A stretch of DNA of 64,000 nt from the NCBI GenBank assembly GCA_963693315.1, contig OY856186.1, forward strand, positions 134,546,428 to 134,610,427. The letters are read 5' to 3'. Of this stretch, positions 35,916-47,667 are shown in pieces. A program made the position numbers and the translations under genes. Every line of letters starts with the position of its first letter. Within the stretch, counting starts at the first letter, position 1. The notes beneath the pieces are model-generated. The model had not been told where the DNA came from and did not search any database. It saw only the letters and a list, made by a program, of their open reading frames with translations. This DNA comes from Diogma glabrata (Eukaryota; Arthropoda; Insecta; Diptera; Cylindrotomidae).

Positions 35916-36259
35916 AAATAAAATATATATTTGAGAATGTCTACTACTTAAATCGTAGTTAAAGTTCGACTCGGGATATGCTTCAAAATTTAAATAAACA
36001 CCTATTCATGCATTCGCTTGGGGCTTATATTTGGGTGCAAAATTTTATTTCATATACATATATTAGTTCAATTGTTCCATTTTTGCAACATTTTTTCCGT
36101 TTATTTCTTAATATTTTGTTTGTTTTTTAAAAGATCGATCAATCAGAACGTTTTTCCGATTTTTTAAAGAATCGATTTTATTAATTTGAATAATCGATTC
36201 TAAAGAATCGATGTTTTTACAATGAAATCCCATTACTAAAACGAAGCCCTTTTCACACT

Positions 36260-37010
36260 TATAATACAATAATCAAGCTCCTGGTCTCACATACCAATGC
36301 CGACCATCAAGATTTCTTCATATTCAAGGTTACTACTCGTTATCACTTAAAATAAACGTTTTTAAGCAAAAAATATGCAAATTTTCTTGTTTTGACACAC
36401 TTGCGGTACCATTATTGAACACTTTGTCCATTTGGTTCTTACCATTAAGTAAACCCATTTTTATAAACAAACATTTTTGAAATCGCTCCAACGGTTTTCT
36501 CTGTAACGACGCACGGTTGTGATAGACGTACATTTTTTTTCTTTATATTTTGTTAAAGTTGTTTATAAATTGGCTGGTTTACTAAATATTTCTTGGATTT
36601 TTAAATTAAAATTCAATTGCAGGTTTTTCCAGCCTGGTTTTATTTAAATATAAATTCTTAATAAATTAAATATTTTTAATTTAATCACGATATTTCGCCA
36701 ATTTTCTTTTTTTTTATATTCAAATATTTTATATTTGTACTTAAATATTTTGTAAAAATTTTTATTGTTAAGTATTTATGAATAATTATGATACACTTGA
36801 AAATGCCACAATTGGCGAAATATCGTGATTAAATTAAAAATATATAATTGATTAAGAATTTATATTTATTTTTTCTTTTTTAGAATCAATTGGGTTCCTA
36901 TTCTAAAACGTCGAGAAATGCCAAAAAAAGAGGAGGTATAAGAATTTCACTTTTGGCTCGTAAATGGAATGCTTAGGTTTTATAAACCGAAGTAACAAAC
37001 ATTTTTATAA
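36260..37010 (+). mobile_element. Transposon fragment related to 54360-54791, split by a foldback
   Basis: 36260-36540 and 36880-37010 match 54375-54660 and 54685-54791: GGTCTCACATACCAAT, GACCATCAAGATTTCT, AAACGTCGAGAAATGCCAAA, AATTTCACTTTTGGCTC and the end ACCGAAGTAA. The gap between the two matches is filled by the foldback at 36646-36867 and its flanks. The stretch 35916-36259 and 37011-37529 is unassigned. Confidence 0.7.
36646..36867. mobile_element. 222-bp foldback MITE
   Basis: Arms of about 58 bp: AAATATAAATTCTTAATAAA ... GATATTTCGCCAATT against AATTGGCGAAATATCGTGAT ... TAAGAATTTATATTT, with small mismatches. No coding frame. It interrupts the repeat at 36260-37010, so it is the younger of the two. 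Confidence 0.75.
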
Positions 37011-37529
37011 TTTTGATGAATTAATTAACTTAATAAAATGAAAACCTAAACCGTGGCCTACGGGCTTCAAACACACCTCGGAAGAAAAACGATCACTTAT
37101 TTCCTTTATGTATAATTTACTATTTTCCTAAAGATATAGAATTTCTTTAAATACTTAATTATTATTTCTAACCTACTTCGTTTAGTTAGATGTATTTCCT
37201 TCAATTCTGTTTTTCGTTAGGTCATTTTATAGCCAAAAGGTTAACATGAATTATTTATAATTTCAGTATTATTCCAATTTTCAAATCGATTTATTTATTT
37301 ATGAAATTAATAGTAAATCTGTGCCGTAATAAGATAACGTTAATAAGATAATCTTACCTGAAAAAGAACTAAATTGGATTTAGTTCTATCGAATCTAACC
37401 GGACGTAAAGTTTTCTTTACAAAATTATAATTTAAAAGGGTTTTGGTGAAAAAAGGGAATTCAAAATTGCATAAATTTAATATCTTTATGTCCCAATTAA
37501 TTATAAAAAGTAATTTTTTTTTGTTTTAG

Positions 37530-37703
37530 GTTGGTTGGGTGTTGGAAGTTGGGCTGTTTCATTATTTTCATCGTCAATTGTCATTGCTTTATGTCGCCGG
37601 AAATCCACCCGTTTAACAGCAGTACTTGGTGGCTTAGTTTCAGCACTAGGAATTTTATTTACATCGTTTGCCACACAATTGCATCAGGTGGTATTTAGTT
37701 ATG
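37530..37703 (+). CDS. Monocarboxylate transporter (SLC16/MFS) internal exon
   Basis: Preceded by a pyrimidine-rich TTTTGTTTTAG acceptor and followed by GTAAGA, so both splice sites are present; the exon is 174 bases, starting and ending in phase 1. Encodes a membrane segment (GVGSWAVSLFSSSIVIALC), the RRKSTRLTAVLGG loop typical of arthropod MCT-like transporters, and a second membrane segment (LVSALGILFTSFATQ), ending at SYG. Family members carry monocarboxylates or related solutes across the plasma membrane; the substrate here is unknown. No upstream exon (the PDGGWGW segment) was found in the window. No stops or frameshifts; this is the best candidate for a live host gene. Confidence 0.88.
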
Positions 37704-38304
37704 GTAAGAAAATCATGTATTCTAAAATGGAACTTCGAAAAATGTGTCTCTATTTCATAAAAAATTTTACACTTTTACAAATGTAATAAGTTAACCCTTA
37801 TCGCTAAAAGGGTGAAATTCACATCAAACAGAAACAGAATTCCATACAAATTTTACAGCATTTTACAGCAACAGAATTTTTTGCTGTCAATTTTGTATGA
37901 AATTCTGTTTCTGTTGTATGTGAATGACCGGCTTAACACATATACCCAAAACAAAGAGTTTCCAAATTTTAAAATAATAATTCAGAAAATTAAAAAATTT
38001 TAAAAACGATTAAAGAAAAAGAAATATCAAAATTGTATTTTTTCGAAAATCGTAAGAATTTCAATTTCATGTAACATGTTCCTCAATGATCTTATAACTT
38101 AATTGAAACATTTTTTATAAACATTTTTGATTTTAATTAAAAGATAAACTTTGATATATGATATTTTTACCGAAAAAATTCTGTTCATAGACGAGATATT
38201 ATCTAATTGAAGAAAAAGACTCCCTCAAGTCTTTTTTATAAAAATATTATACATATTAATTAATTAATTAATTTTAAAATTTAATTTTTCTATTTTATAT
38301 CCAG
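37704..38304 (+). other. Intron of the transporter gene
   Basis: 601 bases, GTAAGA to TTTATATCCAG, phase 1. Contains an inverted pair around 37815-37920 (ACAGAAACAGAATT / AATTCTGTTTCTGTTGTATG). No repeat partner elsewhere. Confidence 0.85.
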
Positions 38305-38465
38305 GAATTGTATTAGGAATTGGAGCAGCAATGGTAAGAGAGTCTTCAGTTGTTATGTTGGGCTACTACTTCAAAAAACGAAGACAATTTGTTGAAATGA
38401 TAACAATGTCAGGTGAAGGTGTAGGCGTTGCCTTATTTTCGGTTATTCTTAAAGAAGGCGTGGGG
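38305..38465 (+). CDS. Monocarboxylate transporter (SLC16/MFS), next exon
   Basis: Joins the previous exon in frame (phase 1, Gly codon split across the junction). 161 bases, ending before a GTATGT donor in phase 2. Encodes GIVLGIGAAMVRESSVVMLG, YYFKKRRQFVEMITMSGEGV and SVILKEGVG. The YFxKRRxFVE block between transmembrane segments and the following Gly-rich helix are characteristic of MCT-family transporters. The next exon (WRLGLQ-type) was not found before the window end, so the downstream intron is either very long or broken by the repeats that start at 38946. Confidence 0.9.
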
Positions 38466-38945
38466 TATGTGTTTTATAAACGTCTCTTATTTTCTTTAAT
38501 AAGTGTCTTTTGACACTTTTATTTGAGTCAAAAGTCATGTCTAAGCTAAACTTAAATAAACGTAAGGGGGTAGCCACTGTAACGGTAGAACAAATAAGTA
38601 ATTTTCGGGCATTTTTTTTATGGGAATATTTAAGGAATATGGGGATCGCGTTTTTTTTTATTTTATTCATTGTATATTTATTCAACATAGTTTTCATAAA
38701 TTTCTATTAAAAAATATTAAAAAGTAACAAAGTTATCAGCTTTGCTTGAAAGTCCTACACAAAATTCTTCCATGGTCACATCGATCTCTCGGGAACGGGT
38801 TATCAAAAAAAAACAGAAATCAAAGTTCAATACACATACCTAATTTGGATGAATGTAGTTGTTTAGAATGTAGGCGTCTTTTTTTAATTTTAGTTTTTCA
38901 CAAAATGGCGACCGATTGAAATTTTTTTTAATTTTTTCGCCCTTG
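38466..38945 (+). other. Start of the next transporter intron
   Basis: Begins GTATGT. AT-rich, without recognisable elements until the hairpin module at 38946. Confidence 0.6.
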
Positions 38946-39068
38946 TTTTTAGGTAGATTTCATAGAAAAATCTACCTATTGCAATGTGCTTCATCTCGAA
39001 ATTTCGGAAAAATTTTGGTGCCAAACGACTATGAATGATAAGCGGAGAAGGAAAAACAAAAAAAAAAA

Positions 39069-39070
<2 letters not shown>
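38946..39070 (+). repeat. Hairpin module next to (TA)n, copy 3
   Basis: AGGTAGATTTCATAGAAAAA / ATCTACCT hairpin, TTTCGGAAAAATTTTGGTGC, CAAACGACTATGAATGATAA, then GGAAAAACAAAAAAAA that runs into TTATATATAT (TA tract 39072-39099). Most similar to copy 2 at 28099. Confidence 0.8.
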
Positions 39071-39394
<324 letters not shown>

Positions 39395-39672
39395 GGGTGG
39401 CACTTATTTGTATGGGTGATTTTTTTTTTTTGTATTTTGGCATGGCGTCGGCCGGAATTTTGTTCCTTTGGGTAATTTAAGGATACTGACAAAGTTTCAC
39501 CACCCTATTACAATTTTAACACGTGGCGACTTTGATTCTTAAGCACGCTTACATACAATTTTTTTGTAATTTTCACATAGTCGAGTCTGTATTAAAAACA
39601 AAACCGTATAATAGTTTCTAAAGTATCATTTAATGTTTAAAAACAGGAACCTATTTTATAATGTTAACAAAA

Positions 39673-40021
39673 TTATAAAGGCCTTTTCAAATCCTGCAAT
39701 GTAGCAGATTTCGGATATTTCTTACGGTAGTCTTGAACGGTCTGAAAATGCATGAAATAAAATTAATTCTCATTCTATATATGCTTAAATTATCTTAAAT
39801 TATAGCTTCTTGTTTACCTTTAACAAAAATTGTTTTTGATCTTCATCTTTAGTTATTTTATCGTTGAACTCTTCCATTAATTTTATGCATCGTTCTGCTA
39901 GATCGTTGACTACCTTTAAACAACTTACAATTTTTTGCGCTTCTTTGTATTCACTTAAGTTACTCCATGTGCATGGATGTGATTTTAAAAATGTTGTGGA
40001 AATATTAAAGCTTTTAAAAAA
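39673..40021 (-). pseudogene. 3' end of a spliced, transposon-borne gene (uncharacterised family)
   Basis: Minus-strand exon 39818-40021 reads HPCTWSNLSEYKEAQKIVSC, LKVVNDLAERCIKLMEEFND and DEDQKQFLLK, then a GTAAAC donor; a 76-base intron (39742-39817) ends in TTTTCAG, and the last exon (39673-39741) reads VQDYRKKYPKSATLQDLKRP with a stop. Splice signals and frame are intact. I recall VVNDxAERxxxLxxxFN...DExQKQFLLQ as a conserved block of uncharacterised, repeat-associated invertebrate proteins. The 5' part of the gene has been replaced by Gypsy gag, so the gene is broken, though its end is unspoiled. Confidence 0.6.
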
Positions 40022-41037
40022 ACATCCAGTGACGCAGCGTTGTGCTTTGTCTTTAAATATGGAGTGGTAAAAACAAATGTCCGAATTAATTTTTAATTCT
40101 CTAGACTTTGATCTAGAAGTACTCCGACGGTTATCACGAGATTTAGAGCGCGACCTATGACCAACATTTACTATCGAGTGAATTTCACTCAGCATTTTCG
40201 TTTTAAAATTATTAAGAATTTCATTAATGTTTTGATTTTTTTTACGTTGAGAAGCACTTTGATGAAACCAGTTTGAGTTAGTTGATTGTGCAGAAGTAGA
40301 AGTAGTTCATTGCGAAAATTTGTCCCTGTGACAACGTTTCCATAAGATTGTCGGCACGTTCTGCCAACAACGTTAATGGCAAATCGTTTTCGAAAGACGA
40401 TAAAACAAGTTGGATGCTTTCAGGAAGACGTATCATCCAAAGTTGTTTGATAATGCCATCGTTCATATCAGCACCGTTAATTTGGAATTCAGCTAGCAAC
40501 TGTGTAGGTTTTTCATCACCTAATAGTAATTTATGCAAAATATTATTAATTTTTTCCTTATCGCTGTCGCCCAAAATTTTAATTACCTCAATCTTAAAGG
40601 TAGTATAAGGAGTATCACCTATCTCTTTAAAGAGCAACGGTGCCAATTTGTTGTGCAATCGTGAATCAATTGCACTTAATGCATGTGAATATTTGGTCAT
40701 TTCTGACCTAACATTCGAACTAAAAAATTTTAGTTCCAACATCCTGAACTAAACAATTGCGTTTTGGTCAAACAAATTTTGCGGATCTTTAAATTTAACA
40801 AAATTAATATTGCTCACTGTAGCTACATCTGATTCAGTTGTTGGAGGTTGTGAGCAAGGTGGTGGCATCTGCCGCTGTGCCATGAACTGTTGATGGGCAA
40901 ACTGCTGCAAGTTTCCTTGGATAATATCAGCTAACTTCTGATGAGTCATTAACATGGGTGCTTCATTAACACCCAAGGCATTCACAGGTGAGGCAGGACG
41001 CGAGGGAGAAGTGTTTAGGGAATCCATATTTTTAAAA
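40022..41037 (-). pseudogene. Gypsy gag remnant (CsRn1/Kabuki-like)
   Basis: Starts MDSLNTSPSRPASPVN at 41037. Body: FFSSNVRSEMTKYSHALSAI, TTFKIEVIKILGDSDKEKIN, KLLLGDEKPTQLLAEF, LWMIRLPESIQLVLSS and AERADNLMETL, the usual order of this gag type (FxxxLE, KxxxLxxLLLGDxKPSxLL, LWxxRLPxxV, ADxLxE). Then a basic RSRSKSRDNRRSTSRSKSRE and CFYHSIFKDKAQRC, a Cys/His segment in place of a classical CCHC knuckle. Breaks: a Trp-to-stop change near 40746 and a frame change near 40310. No pol follows; sequence switches to the host gene near 40021. Confidence 0.75.
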
Positions 41038-41275
41038 TTAAAACAAAAATAAAATAAACCAGCCGCAATAATCACAAAACAAAACAAACGATTTTAATAA
41101 AACAAAAATTTCAGAACAAATAAGAGATAATCCAGATACTGCTAGAGGCGATGAGAATTGCTGGGATGAATATTGGTATTCAATAAATTTATCCAATGAA
41201 GCTCCCAAATTTTAAATTATACATTTTAAATTATACACTGTTTGCCGTTGGAACTTGGCGTAAGTTTTCAAATAA

Positions 41276-41493
41276 GATAATGTCAATCGCTTGTCTTTAC
41301 GCAAATAATTTATTTAATAAGTTTAAAAGAAAAATTAAAGAAAACAAAAATTTTTTATAATTTTACTGTTGCCAGATTAGTTGATATATATAGAGTAACA
41401 GTAAAATTATAAAATCTTTTGTTTTCTTTAATTTTTCTATTAAACTTATTAAATAAGTTATTTGCGTAAAGTAACAAGAGATTGACATTATGT
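41276..41493. repeat. Long hairpin, arms about 95 bp
   Basis: ATAATGTCAATC...TTACGCAAATAATTTATTTA...AAGAAAACAAAA on the left and its inverse on the right, around a loop of about 30 bases containing TTGATATATATAG. Arms are almost perfect apart from small gaps. Could be a MITE; an RNA copy would form a long double strand. Confidence 0.75.
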
Positions 41494-41845
41494 CATATGA
41501 ATAGTGTCTTTCAATTTAACATTACGTCACACCTATTGACAGACACTTTTAAATTATATAGGGACGGACAGGTTGCACGAGACCCAACTTGTTCTAGCAC
41601 GTATACTACAGAGGACCATAGGCCATGTCACAGTGACGGACCCTTTACTTATTTTGTTCGAGTTTTCCAATTTTTAAGATGATAAGAAATATTTTTTTTG
41701 AAATTTCTCAACCTTGAGCTAAAGTCGCCACGTGATAAAATTGTTCAATTGAGCCCAAACTTCAGATTCTAGTTACACATATATAAAGGAACAAAATTTT
41801 GACCGGCGCCCTACAAAAATGCAAAATAAGAAAATAAGTGCCACC

Positions 41846-42300
<455 letters not shown>

Positions 42301-42924
42301 GTTTGCAAATGACAACCTTGGCGTTCCAGGTTCCTGAAAAATCAGCTGTTTTAAAAATTTAATAAACTTTGTTGTCCTTGATTTGGCTGAAAATGGCCAA
42401 TCTCACTTTTGAATATGTACGCATATGTTAACTAGAATATAAATCTTTTCAAAATTAAAAAAAAAAATAGTTCAAGTCTAGAGATTGAGACACCAGGGCT
42501 GTTAGAACGAAAACAAACGCAAACGGCCATGCCTTCCTCATTTTTGAGTTAATGTTATTTAGACTCATATTAACTGTTAGATAAACTTTTCAACTATAAC
42601 ATCAGAAACTTTCAGCTTTTTAACCCAAGAGGTTTCAATGTAATTAGCATTAAACCTAATGCATGCCATTCAATTACAACAACAACTTCCATAAAAATAT
42701 AAAACATCCCATAGAAAAAATGTTAAAAAAATTTCTTTTGTTTTTTTTTTCAGTTTTTAGTTTTTTTCGCAAAACTTTAAAAAAAATTAAAACAAAGCTG
42801 AGTCATTATTGTTTTAAACTAAGGAATATTTTCTTGTATGCATATTGATTACACATTTACAAAAGTCTTCCTAAATTGTAGATATTTGAATTATTTGAGG
42901 TGTAAAAGTTGTTTGACAATTTTA

Positions 42925-43245
42925 GATTATAAATTATGTGTGGTGGTGTTGTAGGTGTGACGTTGTGAGAACGTTTATTTGCTCTTTGGTGGATTTAATA
43001 TGTTATTAATAGTAGTTTTAACCAAATTAAATAAAACTGTTCGAAATCGCATTGATAAAGTAGTTTACATTAATGTATTTAGTTTGGTTTGATAAATTTT
43101 TTGGATTATTCTGGACTTGGACTATTCTACTTAAATTTTTTATTTAAACTAATCTGACACATCCAATTCTATTTGTACACAAAGCTGTCTGGTCCCGAAA
43201 TCTACCTATTTCTAGCGGATATACGTGCCGCTTGGACTTTTTTGT
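42925..43245 (-). repeat. 310-bp dispersed repeat, copy 2
   Basis: Inverse of 29633-29945. Ends CCGCTTGGACTTTTTTG. About 85-90 percent similar by eye, with a few short insertions. Confidence 0.75.
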
Positions 43246-43504
43246 ATTCAAGCAGTCTCAAAAATGATTAAAAATTAAAATTCTCAAAATCGGTTACGCT
43301 TATTCTTAGCTATTGCAAAGACAATTAAATTTAAAAACAGTTGAAAATCGGTTGATAATTGCTAGAGTTATCGATGCGACCTGTTTAAAAAAGTCGTTTT
43401 GAGAAAGAGCGTGATGGAATTATAAAACTCGATTCTTCCAATAAAATGTCTGTAACGCAGTCAATTTTTAAAAAATTTTGATTCAAAAATTGTATACACA
43501 TATA

Positions 43505-44300
43505 TTTTTAAAGGATAACACTAGTTTACAAGAAAAATCTCCCTAAATAAAAGTCAATTTTTCTTATAGATTTTTACCTGCTGAACACGAATATCATATT
43601 CATTTATTTAGCTTAGCTTTTGTTTTTTAGATTTCACGTAAAACCGATTTTTTTGGTGAACAAAAAGGTTATTACGGTTTTTGGATGGTATATTTTACAA
43701 AACTGAAAACAAACAAATAATCAAACAAATAAAATAATAATAACATATAAACTATTCTGAGTCAAAAAGTTTTTTTCCAAATTTAGGTTTTGATTTTTTT
43801 TTGGGAAAAGCTGAATAACTTGGTGCCACCTGCACCAATATTCGTGTTTTTTAACTTAAAAGAAAGGAATTGAATTAACTATAGGCTCAAAATATTAAAT
43901 AAAATTACAATCATTGTCAAATAAAAATTTATGGCGTTAAATATGAAAAAATTTAAAAAAAACGTAAATTTTTGATTTTTTTTTTAACTTTTTTCGAGTG
44001 TAACTTCCAGAATCCTTGATGGATTTTTACAAAACTAGCTCAAAATGCTTGTTAGCATCTTTACTATGCATTCCTTTCATTAATACATTGAATTTGTTTG
44101 TTTTGTAAAATATGCGACCCAAAAACCGGAACAACCTTTTTTTTCACCGAAAAAATAGGTTTTTCGTGAATATCTCAAAACAAAAGCTATCCTAAAAAAT
44201 ACGAGTATAATATCGTGCTCAGCAAGTCAAAATCCACAAGAAATGTTGGGTTTTAGTCAGGGAGACAAAAATTGTGTAATCTGTAAACTAAAAATTAAAA
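43505..44300. mobile_element. Foldback element with about 200-bp arms
   Basis: 43505-43710 and 44095-44300 are diverged inverted copies: CTGCTGAACACGAATATCAT against ATATCGTGCTCAGCAAG, and ACGGTTTTTGGATGGTATAT against ATATGCGACCCAAAAACCGG. Loop of about 385 bp without coding content. Arms are clearly less alike than in other foldbacks here, so an older element. Confidence 0.6.
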
Positions 44301-45954
44301 AAAATGGTTTTTTTTGCATCACAGTGGCTATCCCTCTTTAAATAACTCTAAAAAGATTTTAAATAGCATTTCAAACCCATTTACGATGTTAGGTCTCAAA
44401 GTATAATATTAAATTTTCAAACAAGTTGTACTAAAAAAAACATTCTAACAGGCTGATTCTGAGTTAAGAGGTCTTAACTATGATTATTTTTGTTATGACA
44501 ATTTTTTTGAGAGGAATATCTTAATTGCAATTCTGTGAACGTTGTCATAAAAATCCTCATAATAATTCTACAAACATTTTGGAGATCTTCCAAACGACTA
44601 TTTTTATAAACAAAATTATTATAAAATGTCATATTTTCTTTTTAAATAATTTAAATACAAATTAAAATACCATATAAATTGTTATTAAGAATTATGGCAA
44701 TATTATATAATAGTTTATTGTAAAAATTGAAAAATTTTTAAGATTGTAATCATCTTCGTTTGTGAAAATATTCAACCGCCATTTTATTGAATATCAATCT
44801 TGAAATGTATTTTATTTTATAATAATTTATATACAATTAATATAAAATTATACCATATATTGATTATTATTATTTATTTTACAATAATTTGTGAAAAAAG
44901 AATGATTATGTTTTTCTTTAAAGTTTATATAAAATTTGCACAAATAAAACAACATGAGACGTCAAACTTTGATATTGCAAATTTTTGAAATTTTTAATCG
45001 CCATTTTATTTAAAATCATTATCAGTATAATTTTGATACAAACTAAAATAAAATATAGATCTAATACAAACTAAAAGAAAATATGATATAAAAATTGTAT
45101 AAAAATGTATAGATAAAAGAATAACTTTTGTAAATAGTTGTAATATGGAGAAATCTAAATAAATAAATAATAATAATAATCATTAATATAAATTTTATAA
45201 TAATGACGTAAATAATTCATAATTAATATGTTATCCCTTATTAGTTATTAATTTTCATACAAGAATTCAAATAAAAAAAATATGAAATGTTAAATTATGA
45301 TACTTAAGATGACCATGTTGGATGGTCTTAAGTTAAGAGGTTATTTTTTGTCATTTCACAGTTGTGACTACATACAAAATCGCATTTAAGAGGTTTTAGT
45401 CTTAACTAATGTCGTTTTCTTTTTGCCAGAGCAGAAAAAGTGATTTTTTTTTCATAAAAAGAATATGAAAAAATTTGATCTAGTTTTGTAGTGGTGTTTG
45501 TGAACTGTCATTTATTCTTTTAGTAATTAATTGTATTTAATTAAATAATTTTTATTATTTTTTAATTTAAAACACGATTTAAACATAACATTTATTTAAA
45601 CAATAACTATTTCACTTTAAAAAGAAATATTGCGACGCTGTGAGACGTATATAGAAAAATATAAACAAAAGATAATGAATTGTGAGGAGAGGCAAAACAT
45701 CATAACATCAGAACTATTTAAGTTAGTCAAGCACCATAAAGTTAAGCCCCTATTTATGTCTATTAATACCTGTAAGGTTTGTTTCTTGTCTTTTTTCTCT
45801 TTAAATTTTTTTCTATCACCGCCCACCTTGTGTTACTCCTCACGTTTATGATCATTTTAAGTTTAATAAAAATCTAATTTAACTGTCACGGTTAGAAAAA
45901 ACTGTTTGATTTAATAATTACAGATTTGGAAAATAAAGATTACAACAAAATTTT
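44301..45954. other. Unassigned AT-rich stretch
   Basis: ACAGGCTGATTCTG at 44448 has an inverse at 49676-49689, a possible MITE terminus, but the two are 5 kb apart. AGTTAAGAGG recurs near 44466 and 45331. No gene recognised; the small overlapping frames at 45617-45851 lack motifs. Confidence 0.45.
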
Positions 45955-46533
45955 TCTATTTTGCGTCTAAAATAAAGTCATTTCGATACCCAAATGCGTA
46001 TCGAAATGGCCTTCATTAAGATACGCAAAGTTTTGTTTTTCAAGGTTGGTCACATTGATCATACAAACGTCAGTGAAAGTTAAAACGAACAATTATATAA
46101 ATAAAATTATTCTTATTAATTAATCTTATTATTAAAAAATAATCTAAATTAGTGTTAAATATTTTAATTAATTAAAATAATTAGTAATAATAACAAAATA
46201 TCAAATTGACTATATTTTAATAAAATACACATTTTATGAAAGCTAGTTTTGCAACAAAAAAATATATAGAAATATGATGAAACGCAGAGCTTACTATTTT
46301 GAATTGAAATTTTTAGAAATTTTCTTTAAAACATTAGAACATAAAAAATATTTTTTAAAATTTCAAGACAAAAAATGCAAAATAGAAAAAATAGTATAAA
46401 AAACTCGTTTCATAAGACGTTTTATCGCACTTATCCTTTAGAAAACTCCCCGCTGCGCGGGTCGTTTTCTAAACAGATTGCGTGCGATAAAATCGTCGAT
46501 TATGAAACTAGTTTCTTAATATACTATTTTGAT
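45955..46533 (+). repeat. 575-bp dispersed repeat with nested hairpin, copy 2
   Basis: Inverse of 4236-4808. Its right end TTAATATACTATTTT runs straight into a hAT reading frame at 46534, so an apparent 146-codon frame starting at 46375 is a chance fusion of repeat and hAT sequence. Confidence 0.75.
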
Positions 46534-47136
46534 GATGCCTGTCAGCTTTTATATTCTGTTTTATCTAATATTCAAACCGCAAATAATATTCAAACTTGCT
46601 CAACGTCACAAACACTTTGTCTAGAGGAACAAAAAGACCACCTTGAAAAATCGTTGTTCAAGCCAATTATAAAGGCTTTTCTTTTCAATCTGAGAGAGCG
46701 TGCTAAAGATTATAAAGATCTAGAACGAGTACTATCGTTTTTGATACATCTAAATTTAATGAGTGATGAAGAGATTGCTAATTCTTGGAGAACAATAACC
46801 GCAAAATACCCATAAAGATCTCAATGCAAATCAATTGATTGACGAATGTCAATTTGCCAAAAATTATTTCACATTTGATAATTTAAATTATGAATCGATG
46901 TACAAAACAATGTTCAATAATAAATAATCTTTCCGAATATCGATATTTTATTACGAATGTTTTTATGCATGTTTGTCGATAATGTTATAGGCGAACGATC
47001 ATTTTCAAAACTGAAGTTAATCAAAAGTTATTTGCGTAATGCTATGAGTAATGACCGTTTGAACGATTTATCCATTCTTTCTATTGACAATGAAATTTTG
47101 GACGAAATTAAATTCGATGAAATTATAGACACTTAA
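46534..47136 (+). pseudogene. hAT transposase C-terminus (ZMYM1-like)
   Basis: First segment to 46815: DDACQLLYSVLSNIQ, FNLRERAKDYKDLERVLSFL and a stop after AKYP. After a frame change: NQLIDECQFAKNYF; after further breaks: GERSFSKLKLIKSYLRNAM and RLNDLSILSIDNEIL, stop at 47134-47136. The last block is the hAT dimerisation domain as in ZMYM1-like transposase genes. The right terminal repeat of the element follows at 47210-47283. Confidence 0.8.
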
Positions 47137-47209
47137 ATACAGAAAAAATGTAATTTTAATGCCTGAAAATAAATATATTTCAAGCTTTTCTGGTTTTAGT
47201 TTATTTTTC

Positions 47210-47667
<458 letters not shown>

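Noticed and set aside
37812..38003. 63-codon frame between the transporter exons
   Set aside because: Lies wholly in the intron, contains an inverted repeat, and has no membrane-transporter features.
45617..45851. Overlapping 69- and 73-codon frames on opposite strands
   Set aside because: No known motif, no splice context, and composition as in the surrounding AT-rich DNA.
46375..46530. N-terminal part of a 146-codon frame before the hAT sequence
   Set aside because: It is translation of the 575-bp repeat, which is non-coding at its other site (4236-4808); the join to hAT is accidental.
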